From Terriglobia bacterium (GTDB lineage Bacteria; Acidobacteriota; Terriglobia; JAIQFV01), in the NCBI GenBank assembly GCA_020072965.1, contig JAIQFY010000010.1, positions 1 through 35,998 on the forward strand: a DNA stretch of 35,998 nucleotides. The letters are read 5' to 3'. The position numbers were made by a program, and so were the translations under genes. Below are positions 16,858 to 25,157 of the stretch, in pieces. Numbering within the stretch: the first letter of the stretch is position 1; every line of letters begins with the position of its first letter. The notes beneath the pieces were generated by a model. It searched no databases. It was not told the origin of the DNA and worked only from the letters and a program-made list of their open reading frames with translations.

Positions 16858-17718
16858 GACTTCTCCTTTCTTGTTTGGGCGCACCATTACGGCTCTTCCA
16901 CTTCTCAGGATCTGCTGAGCGAACCTGACCGAGCCTCAGCTCCCCCCGCCTCCCGTTCGTCCTCCATGAAGACGGTCAAATACGTCATGACAGGGTAGTC
17001 GACGAAAGAGGGGCCAAGGTTAGATGACCGTGCAGGAATAGATAAGGAAAGGGACCCTATCGAGGTCCCTTATCCGAAACTCATCCGCCGAACTCCGAAA
17101 AGGAAACTGGCAGGCCTCAAAAGATCTTGCTACGCCGATGGGTGATGCGCGTCAAGCTGAATCTCGAGGTCCCGATGTTGGCGAGCAATCCCACACGAGC
17201 AGTATCGATAATCTCAGAATAAGGTGACAAGTGAATTCGGAATTCAGAGTCACCTTCAGGATTGGAGCACAGCCGCATACGTCACTCGAAATCGCCCTGA
17301 CTCCCTCTTTTCTTGACAACGCCGTACGGCCGGCGTACACATGAATCAACTCGTCCCGTGTGCACGAGTCTAAGGCGGCGGAGGGGGCACTGAAGCACGC
17401 GGACTGGATCTGAGGAGGCGCGAGGGATTCTGTTGGGATCTCTGGTATAGCTACGAGAAGTTTCATAGCCTTGTTTTTTGAGAATGCCCTCCGTTTTTGC
17501 TCCCCTCTTTCATCAGAGAATTCGTGGGTTCCTGTAGTCACAATGAGGTCCTCCTCCAGTTTTCTTCGGGCAATGGATTTGTAAGCGGCCTTGCGGAACC
17601 CTGATCCGAGCGCGATTCCATTCCCGCCCGTGTACGCGGCAATGCCAAACGTTTACCTTTTAATTTGAATATTGATTGCTTTTGAACCGATGCGACATGT
17701 TCTCAGGGAGAAATGGCG
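16858..17718. other. Long upstream region of the glycyl-radical operon
   Basis: About 860 nt. An 8-bp inverted repeat, AAGGGACC (17049-17056) and 17064-17071 with a 7-nt loop, is the only clear structure. A leftward open frame at 17152-17541 has GAGGAGG upstream of a GTG but an unlikely, Ser/Cys-rich translation, and I leave it out. The 100 nt before 17719 are AT-rich and should carry the operon promoter; no exact FNR box (TTGAT-N4-ATCAA) is seen. Confidence 0.45.
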
Positions 17719-20253
17719 ATGACCACCCTAATTAACCGAGATCTTTCCCTCCGGGACATCAAGCTTACACCTCAACTGGAGGCCTTGCGCGAGGCCTATT
17801 TCCGAGCTGTGCCCGAGGTTTGCTCCGAACGACCGGCATTGATCACAAAATTCAGCCGGGACGCAGGCCTATTTGGCCGCGAGAAGATTACTGTTCTGGA
17901 GAAGGGCCGACTCTACCGAAAGGTACTGGAGCACCGGACCCCCATCGTATGGCACAAAAAGGCCCACCAGCAGACCACTGAGGGGATGAAAGAGTTTTTC
18001 TTCGAAGACAGCTCCCCTTTTGCCGGCTCCACCACCAGTAAGTTCAAGGGGGTGCCGATGTACCCGGAATTCATGGCCCTGTCCCTGTGGCCGGAACTTT
18101 GGACGGTGTCCCGGCGTAAAAGCAATCCTTACTACATCAGCGATGACGACGTGCGGAGGTTCAACCTCGATGTCTTTCCTTACTGGATGAAAGAGAACAT
18201 CGTGGAACTCGCACGCGCCCGGGGAGGCGATGCCGACCGAAACCGGATCCAGCTCTTGCAGAAGTTTGTTCTCTTTCTCGCCAGCAAGCCCAATTGCATT
18301 TCGCACACGATCCCCGACTTCTCCCGCGCCCTGAATGAAGGCCTGCGGGCGGTGATCGATGACGCCCTGGGACGACGGGACCACACCGAAGATGAATCCC
18401 GGAAGGAGTTCTACCAGGCCATAATCGAGGTAATGGAAGGAGTGATTGCATACGCGCACAGGTTGGCTGATGCTGCAGTTGTGATGGCGGACGAGGAAAC
18501 CGATCCCGGAAGGAAGACGACCCTGGAGGAGATCGCACGGATTTATCGCCGCGTCCCGGAGCATCCCGCCGAATCGTTTCGAGAAGGATTAACCACGGTC
18601 TGGATCTGCTGGACAGCACTTCACCTGGAAAATCCAAATGTCGGATTAAGCCTGGGGCGGCTGGATCAGGTCCTTTATCCCCTCTATGACCGGGACATTC
18701 AATCCAACCGCCTGGCCGAGGAGCAGGCGGTCGAACTGCTGGGTTATCTGTGGTTGAAGATTGGCGATCACGTCCCAATGATCCCGAGCGCCGGGGAGCA
18801 ACTGTTTGGGGGGACCGGCTCGAACCAGGCGATTACCATTGGCGGCGTGGATGCGGACGGCCGCGATGCCGTCAACGATCTCACATATGTGATGCTCCGG
18901 GCCATCGAGTTGATGATGCTGCGGGATCCCAATCTCAATGCCCGCTACCACCCCGAGGTCAATGAGGACGCCTACCTCCGGAGGTTATGCGAAGCGAACC
19001 TGAACACCCGGGCCACGCCCGCGTTGCATAACGATCGGGCCGTCATTCTCGCCCTGACCCACAGTGGGCACACCCTGGCGCAAGCCCGCGACTACGGGGT
19101 CATTGGGTGCGTCGAACCCGGGAGCAACGGACGCTTTTATGGTCACTCGGGCGCTCTTTTGCTGAACCTTCCGTCAGCCCTGGAGTTGGCGCTGTTCAAT
19201 GGCCGGCATCGGCACTTTGGCATGGAAACCCTCGTCAGCCTGGAAACCGGCGCTCCGGCGACCTTTACCTCCTTCGAGCAATTCAAGCAGGCCGTCAGGA
19301 AGCAGATTCTCTGGGTTGTTGACCAGGCCGTGGCCCTCAACGAGCTGCTTGGAAGGACTCATCAACTGTTCTACCCGACCCCGACCCTCTCGGCTCTTTT
19401 TGAAGGTCCGATGGAAAAAGGCAAGGACTTGATCGAAGGAGGCGCCACCCTCAATGCGTCCGGAATCGCGGTCATCGGGCTGGCCGATGTCGCCGATTCC
19501 CTGAATGCGATCGAAAGACTGGTTTACCAGGAGGGACGGATCCAGTTCTCCGAGTTTCTCAATGCCCTCTGCCGCAACTATGAAGGATACGATTGGCTCC
19601 TGGCGCGCTTGAGAGATCCGGAGAAAACACCCCGGTTCGGCAACGACGATCCCCAGGCAGACAGAAACGCCCTCTGGTTGACCGAGACGCTCCATGAGTC
19701 TGTAAAGGACAGGCAGAACTACCGGGGGGGCAAATACCGGGTTGGATACTGGACCATGACCAATCATGCCGGGTTTGGCCGTCTCATCGGGGCCACACCG
19801 AATGGGCGAAAAGCCGGGGAGAACTTCTCGAGCGGCCTAACTCCCAACTCCGGAGTCACCCCCTCTTTAACGGCAACGCTGCATTCGGTGGCCAAGTTGT
19901 CGCCACAGTTCATCACCAATGGCATGGCCGTGAACCTCAAGTTCACGCCCAACGATGGTAACCCGGAGAAGATGCTGGACACCTTCGTCGCCTATGTCAA
20001 AGGCTATTTCGATGCGACTGAAGACGAGCCCGCCGGCGGAATGGAGATCCAGTTCAACGTCACGTCCCACCAGGACTTCCTGGAGGCAGTCAAAGATCCC
20101 GGCCAGTTTGACAAGCTCCTGGTGCGCGTCTCCGGCTACACGGCTTACTTCAAGGACCTGAACCCGCAGATGCAGAAAGAGATTATTGATCGGACGGAAT
20201 ATCTACTCTCGACCGGTCGGGCAGTACCGTACGAACCATTCCAACTGCCCTGA
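17719..20253 (+). CDS. Glycyl-radical enzyme of the PFL/glycerol-dehydratase superfamily
   Basis: Residues are numbered from ATG 17713. The thiyl cysteine sits in YGVIGCVEPGS (Cys 466, Glu 468), and the glycyl radical in VRVSGYTAYF (Gly 808). Both are hallmarks of oxygen-sensitive enzymes that break C-C, C-O, C-N or C-S bonds by radical chemistry. The GCVEP form matches the glycerol/diol dehydratase, choline lyase and decarboxylase branch, not classical PFL, which has Cys-Cys. The Asp that diol dehydratases have 14 residues after the cysteine appears to be Gly here (FYGHSGALLL), so a dehydratase is not assured. ATG 17719 has GGGAG at 8 nt and is preferred; 17713 is only 2 nt away. The activase follows two genes on. 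The substrate is unassigned; an arylacetate decarboxylase is one alternative. Confidence 0.92.
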   Translation: MTTLINRDLSLRDIKLTPQLEALREAYFRAVPEVCSERPALITKFSRDAGLFGREKITVLEKGRLYRKVLEHRTPIVWHKKAHQQTTEGMKEFFFEDSSPFAGSTTSKFKGVPMYPEFMALSLWPELWTVSRRKSNPYYISDDDVRRFNLDVFPYWMKENIVELARARGGDADRNRIQLLQKFVLFLASKPNCISHTIPDFSRALNEGLRAVIDDALGRRDHTEDESRKEFYQAIIEVMEGVIAYAHRLADAAVVMADEETDPGRKTTLEEIARIYRRVPEHPAESFREGLTTVWICWTALHLENPNVGLSLGRLDQVLYPLYDRDIQSNRLAEEQAVELLGYLWLKIGDHVPMIPSAGEQLFGGTGSNQAITIGGVDADGRDAVNDLTYVMLRAIELMMLRDPNLNARYHPEVNEDAYLRRLCEANLNTRATPALHNDRAVILALTHSGHTLAQARDYGVIGCVEPGSNGRFYGHSGALLLNLPSALELALFNGRHRHFGMETLVSLETGAPATFTSFEQFKQAVRKQILWVVDQAVALNELLGRTHQLFYPTPTLSALFEGPMEKGKDLIEGGATLNASGIAVIGLADVADSLNAIERLVYQEGRIQFSEFLNALCRNYEGYDWLLARLRDPEKTPRFGNDDPQADRNALWLTETLHESVKDRQNYRGGKYRVGYWTMTNHAGFGRLIGATPNGRKAGENFSSGLTPNSGVTPSLTATLHSVAKLSPQFITNGMAVNLKFTPNDGNPEKMLDTFVAYVKGYFDATEDEPAGGMEIQFNVTSHQDFLEAVKDPGQFDKLLVRVSGYTAYFKDLNPQMQKEIIDRTEYLLSTGRAVPYEPFQLP

Positions 20254-20263
20254 GGAGGCGATC

Positions 20264-20752
20264 ATGGCTACAACTTTCCGGAAACTCGCCCTTCGTCTTG
20301 TTTCCGCCGTCTCTCCCGAGGGGGCTCAGAACTCGCTGGTGCGGCGGTTCTCGAAACCCCTCACGGACCAGTTGTGCGGGAAGGTCACTGATGACTTCAT
20401 GGAGCTGCTCCTCCGAGGCATGGAATTTTCGTTCTCCCTCTCGAAGGGGTACCGGGAGAATATCAGGGACTTCGCGGGAACTTACGTTTTCAGGACTGAC
20501 GATGGAAAGGTCGGTTGTTCAGCGGTGTTTCACGACGGCGATATGGAGGTCGAGTCGGATGTCTGTTTTCCATATGAGGTTCGTGTCTCCTTCAAGGACC
20601 CCAGGGCACTCTGGAAATTCCTGTTGGGGGAAAACCAGGATATTCTCGATTCCATCCTGGCTAATGAAGTCGAGGTGGATGGAAACCTGAATTACATCTA
20701 CAAATTTGGGTTCTTGGCGAGAGACCTCCAACATCGACTGGGAGTGGCATGA
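20264..20752 (+). CDS. SCP2-like small protein inside the glycyl-radical operon
   Basis: This 162-aa protein has GAGGAGG 6 nt before its ATG and starts 10 nt after the glycyl-radical gene. The middle and end (VGCSAVFHDGDMEVESD, VSFKDPRALWKFLLGE, ANEVEVDGNLNYIYKFGFLARDL) follow the strand-helix rhythm of sterol-carrier-protein-2-like domains, which bind hydrophobic molecules. This is a pattern judgement, not a motif proof. Its place between enzyme and activase suggests a dedicated role, such as substrate delivery or enzyme protection, which is inference. It ends directly against the next start codon. Confidence 0.7.
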   Translation: MATTFRKLALRLVSAVSPEGAQNSLVRRFSKPLTDQLCGKVTDDFMELLLRGMEFSFSLSKGYRENIRDFAGTYVFRTDDGKVGCSAVFHDGDMEVESDVCFPYEVRVSFKDPRALWKFLLGENQDILDSILANEVEVDGNLNYIYKFGFLARDLQHRLGVA

Positions 20753-21736
20753 ATGGAAACCCGTCGTCCACTTATTGTCGATGTTAAACGCGACAGCCGG
20801 GAGGATGGCCCGGGAATTCGCAGCGTGGTGTTTTTCAAGGGGTGTCCCCTACGCTGCGTCTTTTGCCATAACCCCGAAGCGCAACAGTCGGGGCCCGAGG
20901 TCGCATTTGCTGAGGAGCATTGCATCGGGTGTGGGGCGTGCAAGAAAGCTTGCCCGCGCATGGCCATCGATCTTAACCGCGCTTCGCGCATCGACCGGAC
21001 GAAGTGCGATTATTGCGGACGATGTACCGATGCCTGCCGCGGCGGCGCATTGCGGATGATCGGCACGTACTGGCCCGTGGAAGAACTGGTACTACTGCTG
21101 CTGCGAGACGCCTCCTTTTATCGGCATTCCGGCGGCGGTGTCACGCTTTCGGGAGGCGAATGCACAATGTTCCCCGATTACGTGCGTTCCCTCTTGCAGA
21201 GACTCAAGGCCCACGGAATTCATACCGCCCTGGAGACTTCAGGCTATTTCGATTACGAGGTGTTTGCCCGCAAGATTCTTCCTTACCTGGACCTGGTCCT
21301 CTTTGACCTCAAGATCATTGACCGCGAAGAGAGCCTCAGGTATTTGGGACGATCGAACGAAAGCATTCTCAACAACCTTCGCAGGCTCCTGGCGCAGGAC
21401 ACCGTAGAGGTCCGACCCCGGGTGCCGATTATTCCGGACATCACCGATACGCGCGACAATTTCAGCGCAGTGGTCAATTACCTTTGCGAAGCCGCGGCCA
21501 GGGAGATTTCTCTGGTTCCCTATAATCCTCTCGGCGCAGCCATGTACACTCGTCTCGGCAGGGCGATTCCCGATGTGCCATCCGGCTTCATGAAACCTGA
21601 GCGCGAGGAACAGACCTTCAAAATGTTCCGCGAGATCATTGAGAGAAAGAGGGGGCAACGCCGGCAAACCGAAGAGGCTGAACTTCCGGGCGTCCAGACG
21701 CCCCTCACGCCTAAGACAGAAGAAAATCATCTCTAG
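20753..21736 (+). CDS. Glycyl-radical enzyme activating enzyme (radical SAM)
   Basis: This 327-aa protein carries the radical-SAM motif CPLRCVFC near residue 30, binding the [4Fe-4S] cluster that cleaves S-adenosylmethionine. A ferredoxin-like insert with two four-Cys clusters follows (CIGCGACKKACP and CDYCGRCTDACR), as in activases of the glycerol dehydratase/decarboxylase branch. GGGVTLSGGE is the usual SAM-contact strand. It would install the radical on the Gly of the enzyme two genes upstream. ATG follows the previous stop with no gap, so translation is probably coupled. The C-terminal 30 residues are charged and extra. Confidence 0.93.
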   Translation: METRRPLIVDVKRDSREDGPGIRSVVFFKGCPLRCVFCHNPEAQQSGPEVAFAEEHCIGCGACKKACPRMAIDLNRASRIDRTKCDYCGRCTDACRGGALRMIGTYWPVEELVLLLLRDASFYRHSGGGVTLSGGECTMFPDYVRSLLQRLKAHGIHTALETSGYFDYEVFARKILPYLDLVLFDLKIIDREESLRYLGRSNESILNNLRRLLAQDTVEVRPRVPIIPDITDTRDNFSAVVNYLCEAAAREISLVPYNPLGAAMYTRLGRAIPDVPSGFMKPEREEQTFKMFREIIERKRGQRRQTEEAELPGVQTPLTPKTEENHL

Positions 21737-21897
21737 ACGAGCTCGCGTGGCGGAAGCGTGTCTTCATCCTTACTTGGGGATTGCAGTGCGGCGTATCCCC
21801 AGTCCGCAGGCCCCGCCGCGTATGCTCGGGCCAGTCATCCCCTCCCAATTGGACCCATTCTGAGATTCATCGGGCGTGAGATCCATCCTTTTGCCCA

Positions 21898-23859
21898 TCA
21901 GGGCAAGCTGAAGTTCACATCCACCGTGGTCACGACCTCGACCGGCGTGCCGTTGAGCAGGGTAGGTCTGTATTCCCATTGCTTGACAGCATCTGTCGCC
22001 GACTGCACCAACAGCGGGTGACCACTGACCACCTGGATATTGACAACCTTCCCATTGCGATCAATGAGGACGCCCAGGACCACCGTGCCTTGAATGCGCG
22101 CCTGCTTGGCGAGCGGGGGGTACTCGGGTGGAACCTCTTGGATTATATTGTGCGCCTGCACAATGCCACCGACTCGGATGCGCTGGACTCCAGGTGCCGC
22201 TGGCGGAAGACCTTCTTCAGGTCGCGCCGTTGTCATGGGGGGGATCTCGGCGGCTGAGAGTTCTCCCCTCCCCGGTCCGGGCAGGTAAATTCGAACCACC
22301 ATGACGTTCTGCCCACCGGGGGGGAACAGGGCGATGCGTAAATGCTCGTCGAATTCCCGCACGACCTGCAGCAGGCGGTCCATCTCTCCAAATGTTGCCA
22401 AGCTGCCTGCATGAATGGGCAGTTTGCTGAGCAGCGCGTCGCGTGCTGAATCAGTCAATCCTTCAACAACGATGTGACTGACGGTGCGAGGGGTTCCGAT
22501 AGCACTGTCTGGAGCAGCGGGAGGGTGTGGCGGTAGCTCACCCTTCGATGGTGCAGTAGGGGGAGGGGGTGGCGCCGGGACGGCTTCAGACTTGCCAGGT
22601 CCGGGAACACTCGGAGGTGGAGGCTGACTTAACTGAAACTGGATCGAGACTTCGACCTTCTTTCCCTCCATACCCCGGGCATAGTGCCATTGCAGGACGG
22701 ACTGCAGCGCGGTGCGGCGCAGCTCCGAGGGTCCGCTGATGATGGTGGCGTCATTCACAGTGCCGTCGTTGCCGACGAGGACGTTAAGAACCACCGTGCC
22801 CTGGATTCCCTTCTCTCGCGCTGCCTGGGAGTATTCAATACGAGCGCGATGGATGAGGTTGGCCTCGCCACTCATCACCTTGACTCCCTCCGAATCCGCC
22901 ACCAACCGGGGCGTAGCCTTGAGCGGCAGCGACCCGACGACCAACCATCCGCCGACAGCGAGCGCGCCAACGCCCGCGGCGAGCGATAACCACCACCTTC
23001 GTTTGGACATTTCAACCTCCTTGACGATACTCGCGACGCGCGCGGCGAGGTGGTGCTTTTTCAGAAACGACGGCGCGGGCGCCAGGTTGAGTCGTTCCCG
23101 GACCCCCGAAACGGCCAACAAAGCATCGACATAACGATCGCGCGCCTGAGTGCACCGGATCACGGCGCGATCGACGGTCTGCTCACGGGAAAGCTGGATT
23201 TGCGCAAGGAGCCACCACAGGGCGGGATGGAACCAAAACACGGTGGATACACATTCTTCAAACACCGTTTGTGGCCAGTCCCGCCGCCCGACGTGGACCA
23301 ACTCGTGCCAAACTACCAGGGCCTGCATCTTCGGCTCCAGTTCCTGGAACCCGCGAGGAAGAAGCACCACCGCTTTGTTGAGCCCAAAGGTGACTGGTCC
23401 CGTCAGCTCTGGACAGACCCTCAGTTGGGTCCAATTGCGTAAGCGGAACTGAACGGCCCGAACGGATTCGGGAACCGGATCCAGCAGAACCGAGACGAGC
23501 CTCAACCGGCGCAGACGATAGAGGCCCAAGATCAACCACCCCGCCCGGATCCCCATGCCGGCAATTAGCACCGCAAGAATGAGAGGGCGCGTCGGGAACG
23601 GCGGAGGTGGCGGATTCACCGGCGCGGGCACACTCATGGCTACTCCCGATCCCATTTCGCCTGAAACAACCACAATTCCGCGCTGCCATGGTTGAATCAG
23701 GGGGAGAAGCAGGCAGGCGACCAATGCGATCTGCCAGTAGACGAGGCGGGCGCGCGGGTCGTGCATTTTGAACACGAACGGAGCCAGCCCGACGACCCCC
23801 ACCAGCAAGGCGATTTGCCCGCTGTAAGACCACAAATTGCTCCACGCCAGTTCGGTCAT
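21898..23859 (-). CDS. M56 (BlaR1/MecR1-like) membrane protease with two TonB_C domains
   Basis: This 653-aa protein has N-terminal membrane helices (about 12-30, 40-57, 92-113) and the M56 zinc motif VVWHELVHVGRRD (HExxH at 185-189). A further helix lies near 291-310. The periplasmic part holds a first TonB_C-like domain (about 335-410), a Pro-rich linker and a POTRA-like segment (SHIVVEGLTDSARDALLSKL, about 460-525). A second TonB_C domain (about 565-653) ends the protein. BlaR1 relatives sense a signal outside and cleave a BlaI repressor inside; here TonB-like domains replace the penicillin-binding sensor. The start overlaps the BlaI stop by 4 nt (ATGA), so the two are an operon. Confidence 0.9.
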   Translation of the reverse strand: MTELAWSNLWSYSGQIALLVGVVGLAPFVFKMHDPRARLVYWQIALVACLLLPLIQPWQRGIVVVSGEMGSGVAMSVPAPVNPPPPPFPTRPLILAVLIAGMGIRAGWLILGLYRLRRLRLVSVLLDPVPESVRAVQFRLRNWTQLRVCPELTGPVTFGLNKAVVLLPRGFQELEPKMQALVVWHELVHVGRRDWPQTVFEECVSTVFWFHPALWWLLAQIQLSREQTVDRAVIRCTQARDRYVDALLAVSGVRERLNLAPAPSFLKKHHLAARVASIVKEVEMSKRRWWLSLAAGVGALAVGGWLVVGSLPLKATPRLVADSEGVKVMSGEANLIHRARIEYSQAAREKGIQGTVVLNVLVGNDGTVNDATIISGPSELRRTALQSVLQWHYARGMEGKKVEVSIQFQLSQPPPPSVPGPGKSEAVPAPPPPPTAPSKGELPPHPPAAPDSAIGTPRTVSHIVVEGLTDSARDALLSKLPIHAGSLATFGEMDRLLQVVREFDEHLRIALFPPGGQNVMVVRIYLPGPGRGELSAAEIPPMTTARPEEGLPPAAPGVQRIRVGGIVQAHNIIQEVPPEYPPLAKQARIQGTVVLGVLIDRNGKVVNIQVVSGHPLLVQSATDAVKQWEYRPTLLNGTPVEVVTTVDVNFSLP

Positions 23860-24230
23860 GACTTCTTCCCGATCAACCGCGAAATCTCCTCCAGGTCCCG
23901 AGAGGTCAGTTTCCGGTCTTCCACCAAATGAAGGAGCAGGGGGGCGGCGGAGCCGTTAAAGACCCGTTGGAGGAACTCCCGCACCATCGCCCGCACGACC
24001 TGCCGCTGCGGCTGGGCCGGGCGGTAGAGGTACGCCCGATCGACCAGGGTTTTCTTCAGGTGATTCTTTTGTTCCAGGATCTTCATCATGGTCATCACGG
24101 TGGTATAGGCCACCTTGCGACGCTCCCGCAGGGTCTCGTACACGTCACGGACGGTCGCCTGCCGGCGCCCCCACACGATCTGCATGATCTCCAGCTCCAG
24201 GTCGGTCAATGTCAATTTCTTGGGTTTCAT
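23856..24230 (-). CDS. BlaI/MecI/CopY-family transcriptional repressor
   Basis: This 124-aa winged-helix protein reads LTDLELEIMQIVWGRRQATVRDVYETLRERRKVAYTTVMTMM, the DNA-binding half of the family. It then has KILEQKNHL and a C-terminal dimerisation and protease-sensitive half (REFLQRVFNGSAAPLLLHLVEDRKLT). Family members bind operators in their own promoter and lose affinity when cut by the M56 partner, which is the next gene. No ribosome binding site is visible right before ATG 24230; the palindromic operator abuts the start codon, so the message may be leaderless. Confidence 0.93.
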   Translation of the reverse strand: MKPKKLTLTDLELEIMQIVWGRRQATVRDVYETLRERRKVAYTTVMTMMKILEQKNHLKKTLVDRAYLYRPAQPQRQVVRAMVREFLQRVFNGSAAPLLLHLVEDRKLTSRDLEEISRLIGKKS

Positions 24231-24266
24231 ACTAATACTTTAGTACTAAATAATAGGTAATGTCAA
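24231..24266 (-). promoter_or_regulatory. blaI promoter and operator with overlapping palindromes
   Basis: The sequence directly before the BlaI start contains TTTAGTACTAAA (24239-24250), a perfect 12-bp palindrome. A further ACTAA/TTAGT pair (24231-24244) makes three half-sites in a row. On the minus strand a perfect -35 box TTGACA lies at 24266-24261, with a TACTAA -10-like hexamer about 15 nt on that overlaps the operator. Repressor binding here would block RNA polymerase. The operator identity is inferred from position and from the known self-regulation of this family. Confidence 0.72.
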
Positions 24267-24319
24267 GAACACAATGATTTCCCCGTTGGGTCTGTTCAAT
24301 TGTATAAAAGTTCAGACCT

Positions 24320-24351
24320 GACCCGAGGAATTGTTGACCCGAGGAATTGTT
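24320..24351. repeat. Perfect 16-nt tandem duplication before the higB remnant
   Basis: GACCCGAGGAATTGTT occurs twice head-to-tail (24320-24335 and 24336-24351). It lies exactly where the missing N-terminal part of HigB would be expected, and it creates an in-frame stop just upstream of the remaining reading frame. Confidence 0.85.
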
Positions 24352-24358
24352 TGATGAC

Positions 24359-24529
24359 ATGCAAGACCCCCAGGAATTACGCTCGCTCCCAGCGTGGAAG
24401 GTGCACACACTGACCGCTTACCGCAAAGACACATGGAGCCTCAGCGTCACCCGTAATCGCCGCTTGACGTTACGTATCGACATTGCAGAACGCGAAATCT
24501 GCGACCTGAATTTGGAAGACTACCACTAG
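24359..24529 (+). pseudogene. higB: HigB-type toxin, N-terminally truncated
   Basis: The remaining 56 codons match the C-terminal two thirds of RelE-fold HigB toxins. LRSLPAWKVHTL corresponds to the usual PPG-x-LxxL segment, and DTWSLSVTRNRRLTLRI to the wSI-x-N-xxRi-x-F strand pair. NLEDYH is the conserved DYH end, whose His is catalytic in HigB mRNA interferases. About 35 N-terminal residues are absent, and the three upstream frames do not supply them. A TTG at 24347 adds only four codons. Full-length members are about 90-95 aa, so this is probably an inactive relic, though a short active form is not excluded. It precedes higA by 19 nt. Confidence 0.75.
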
Positions 24530-24548
24530 GATAAAAGGAGTCAACACC

Positions 24549-24851
24549 ATGCGTATGAAGAACCCACCCCATCCCGGAGATTTCATTCGGACGGAGATTA
24601 TCGAACCTGCGGGCCTGTCGGTGACGGCGGCGGCTGCCGCGCTTCATGTTTCCCGGCCCGCGCTGTCCAGCCTGCTCAACGGCAAGGCTGGCCTTTCCGG
24701 GGACCTGGCGCTCCGCATCGAGAAAGCCTTTGGGGTGAAGATGGACACGCTCATGCGGATGCAAGTCTCCTACGACATCGCTCAAACCCGCAAACGCGAG
24801 AAACAAATCCATGTGCGGCGCATTCACCCGCTGGCGGACGTTCACGGATGA
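24549..24851 (+). CDS. higA: HigA-family XRE antitoxin
   Basis: This 100-aa protein starts MRMKNPPHPGDFIRTEIIEP, the family signature (HPGxxLxEE), followed by a helix-turn-helix in LSVTAAAAALHVSRPALSSLLNGKAGLSGDLALRIEKAFG. HigA binds and silences HigB and represses the operon. AAGGAG is 8 nt before the ATG. The order higB-higA is the normal one for this system. With its toxin apparently truncated, this antitoxin may now act as a stand-alone regulator or provide cross-protection; that is inference. Confidence 0.92.
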   Translation: MRMKNPPHPGDFIRTEIIEPAGLSVTAAAAALHVSRPALSSLLNGKAGLSGDLALRIEKAFGVKMDTLMRMQVSYDIAQTRKREKQIHVRRIHPLADVHG

Positions 24852-24950
24852 GGGATGTCTTTCTGTTGGAAAGGTCTGACCTGAGGATCTCTTACGCGGG
24901 GGATCTATGATAGAATCCATTCGCAATATACAGGATAAGTGGAGTATTGC

Positions 24951-25157
24951 ATGACTTTTTTGGTTGAGCTGGAACAAGAAGAAGATGGACGCTGGATAGC
25001 AGAGGTTGTAGAACTCCCTGGCGTCCTGGCCTATGGTGGGACTCAACAAGAGGCTCGTGCGAAAGTGCAAGCCCTGGCCCTTCGCGTGGTGGCAGAGCGG
25101 CTTGAGCATGGTGAAATTTCCCCTGAACTAGTAAATGTCTCGTTTGCCGCAGCATGA
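24951..25157 (+). CDS. hicB: HicB-like antitoxin, short form
   Basis: The 68-aa protein TFLVELEQEEDGRWIAEVVE to GGTQQEARAKVQALALRVVAE is the partial RNase-H-like HicB fold, which occupies the HicA active site. It lacks the extra C-terminal DNA-binding domain of long HicB proteins. ATG 24951 has GGAG at 6 nt and is preferred to GTG 24939. It overlaps hicA by 4 nt (ATGA), so translation should be coupled. TATGAT and TAGAAT hexamers at 24906-24916 could be a -10 region. Confidence 0.9.
   Translation: MTFLVELEQEEDGRWIAEVVELPGVLAYGGTQQEARAKVQALALRVVAERLEHGEISPELVNVSFAAA

Noticed and set aside
17152-17541. Leftward 129-codon frame upstream of the glycyl-radical operon
   Set aside because: GAGGAGG precedes a GTG, but the translation is Ser/Cys-rich, without domain or regular secondary-structure pattern, so chance is more likely.
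21775-21801. TGGGGAT/ATCCCCA stem-loop after the activase gene as a terminator
   Set aside because: Only 7 bp with a 13-nt loop and no T-run on either side.
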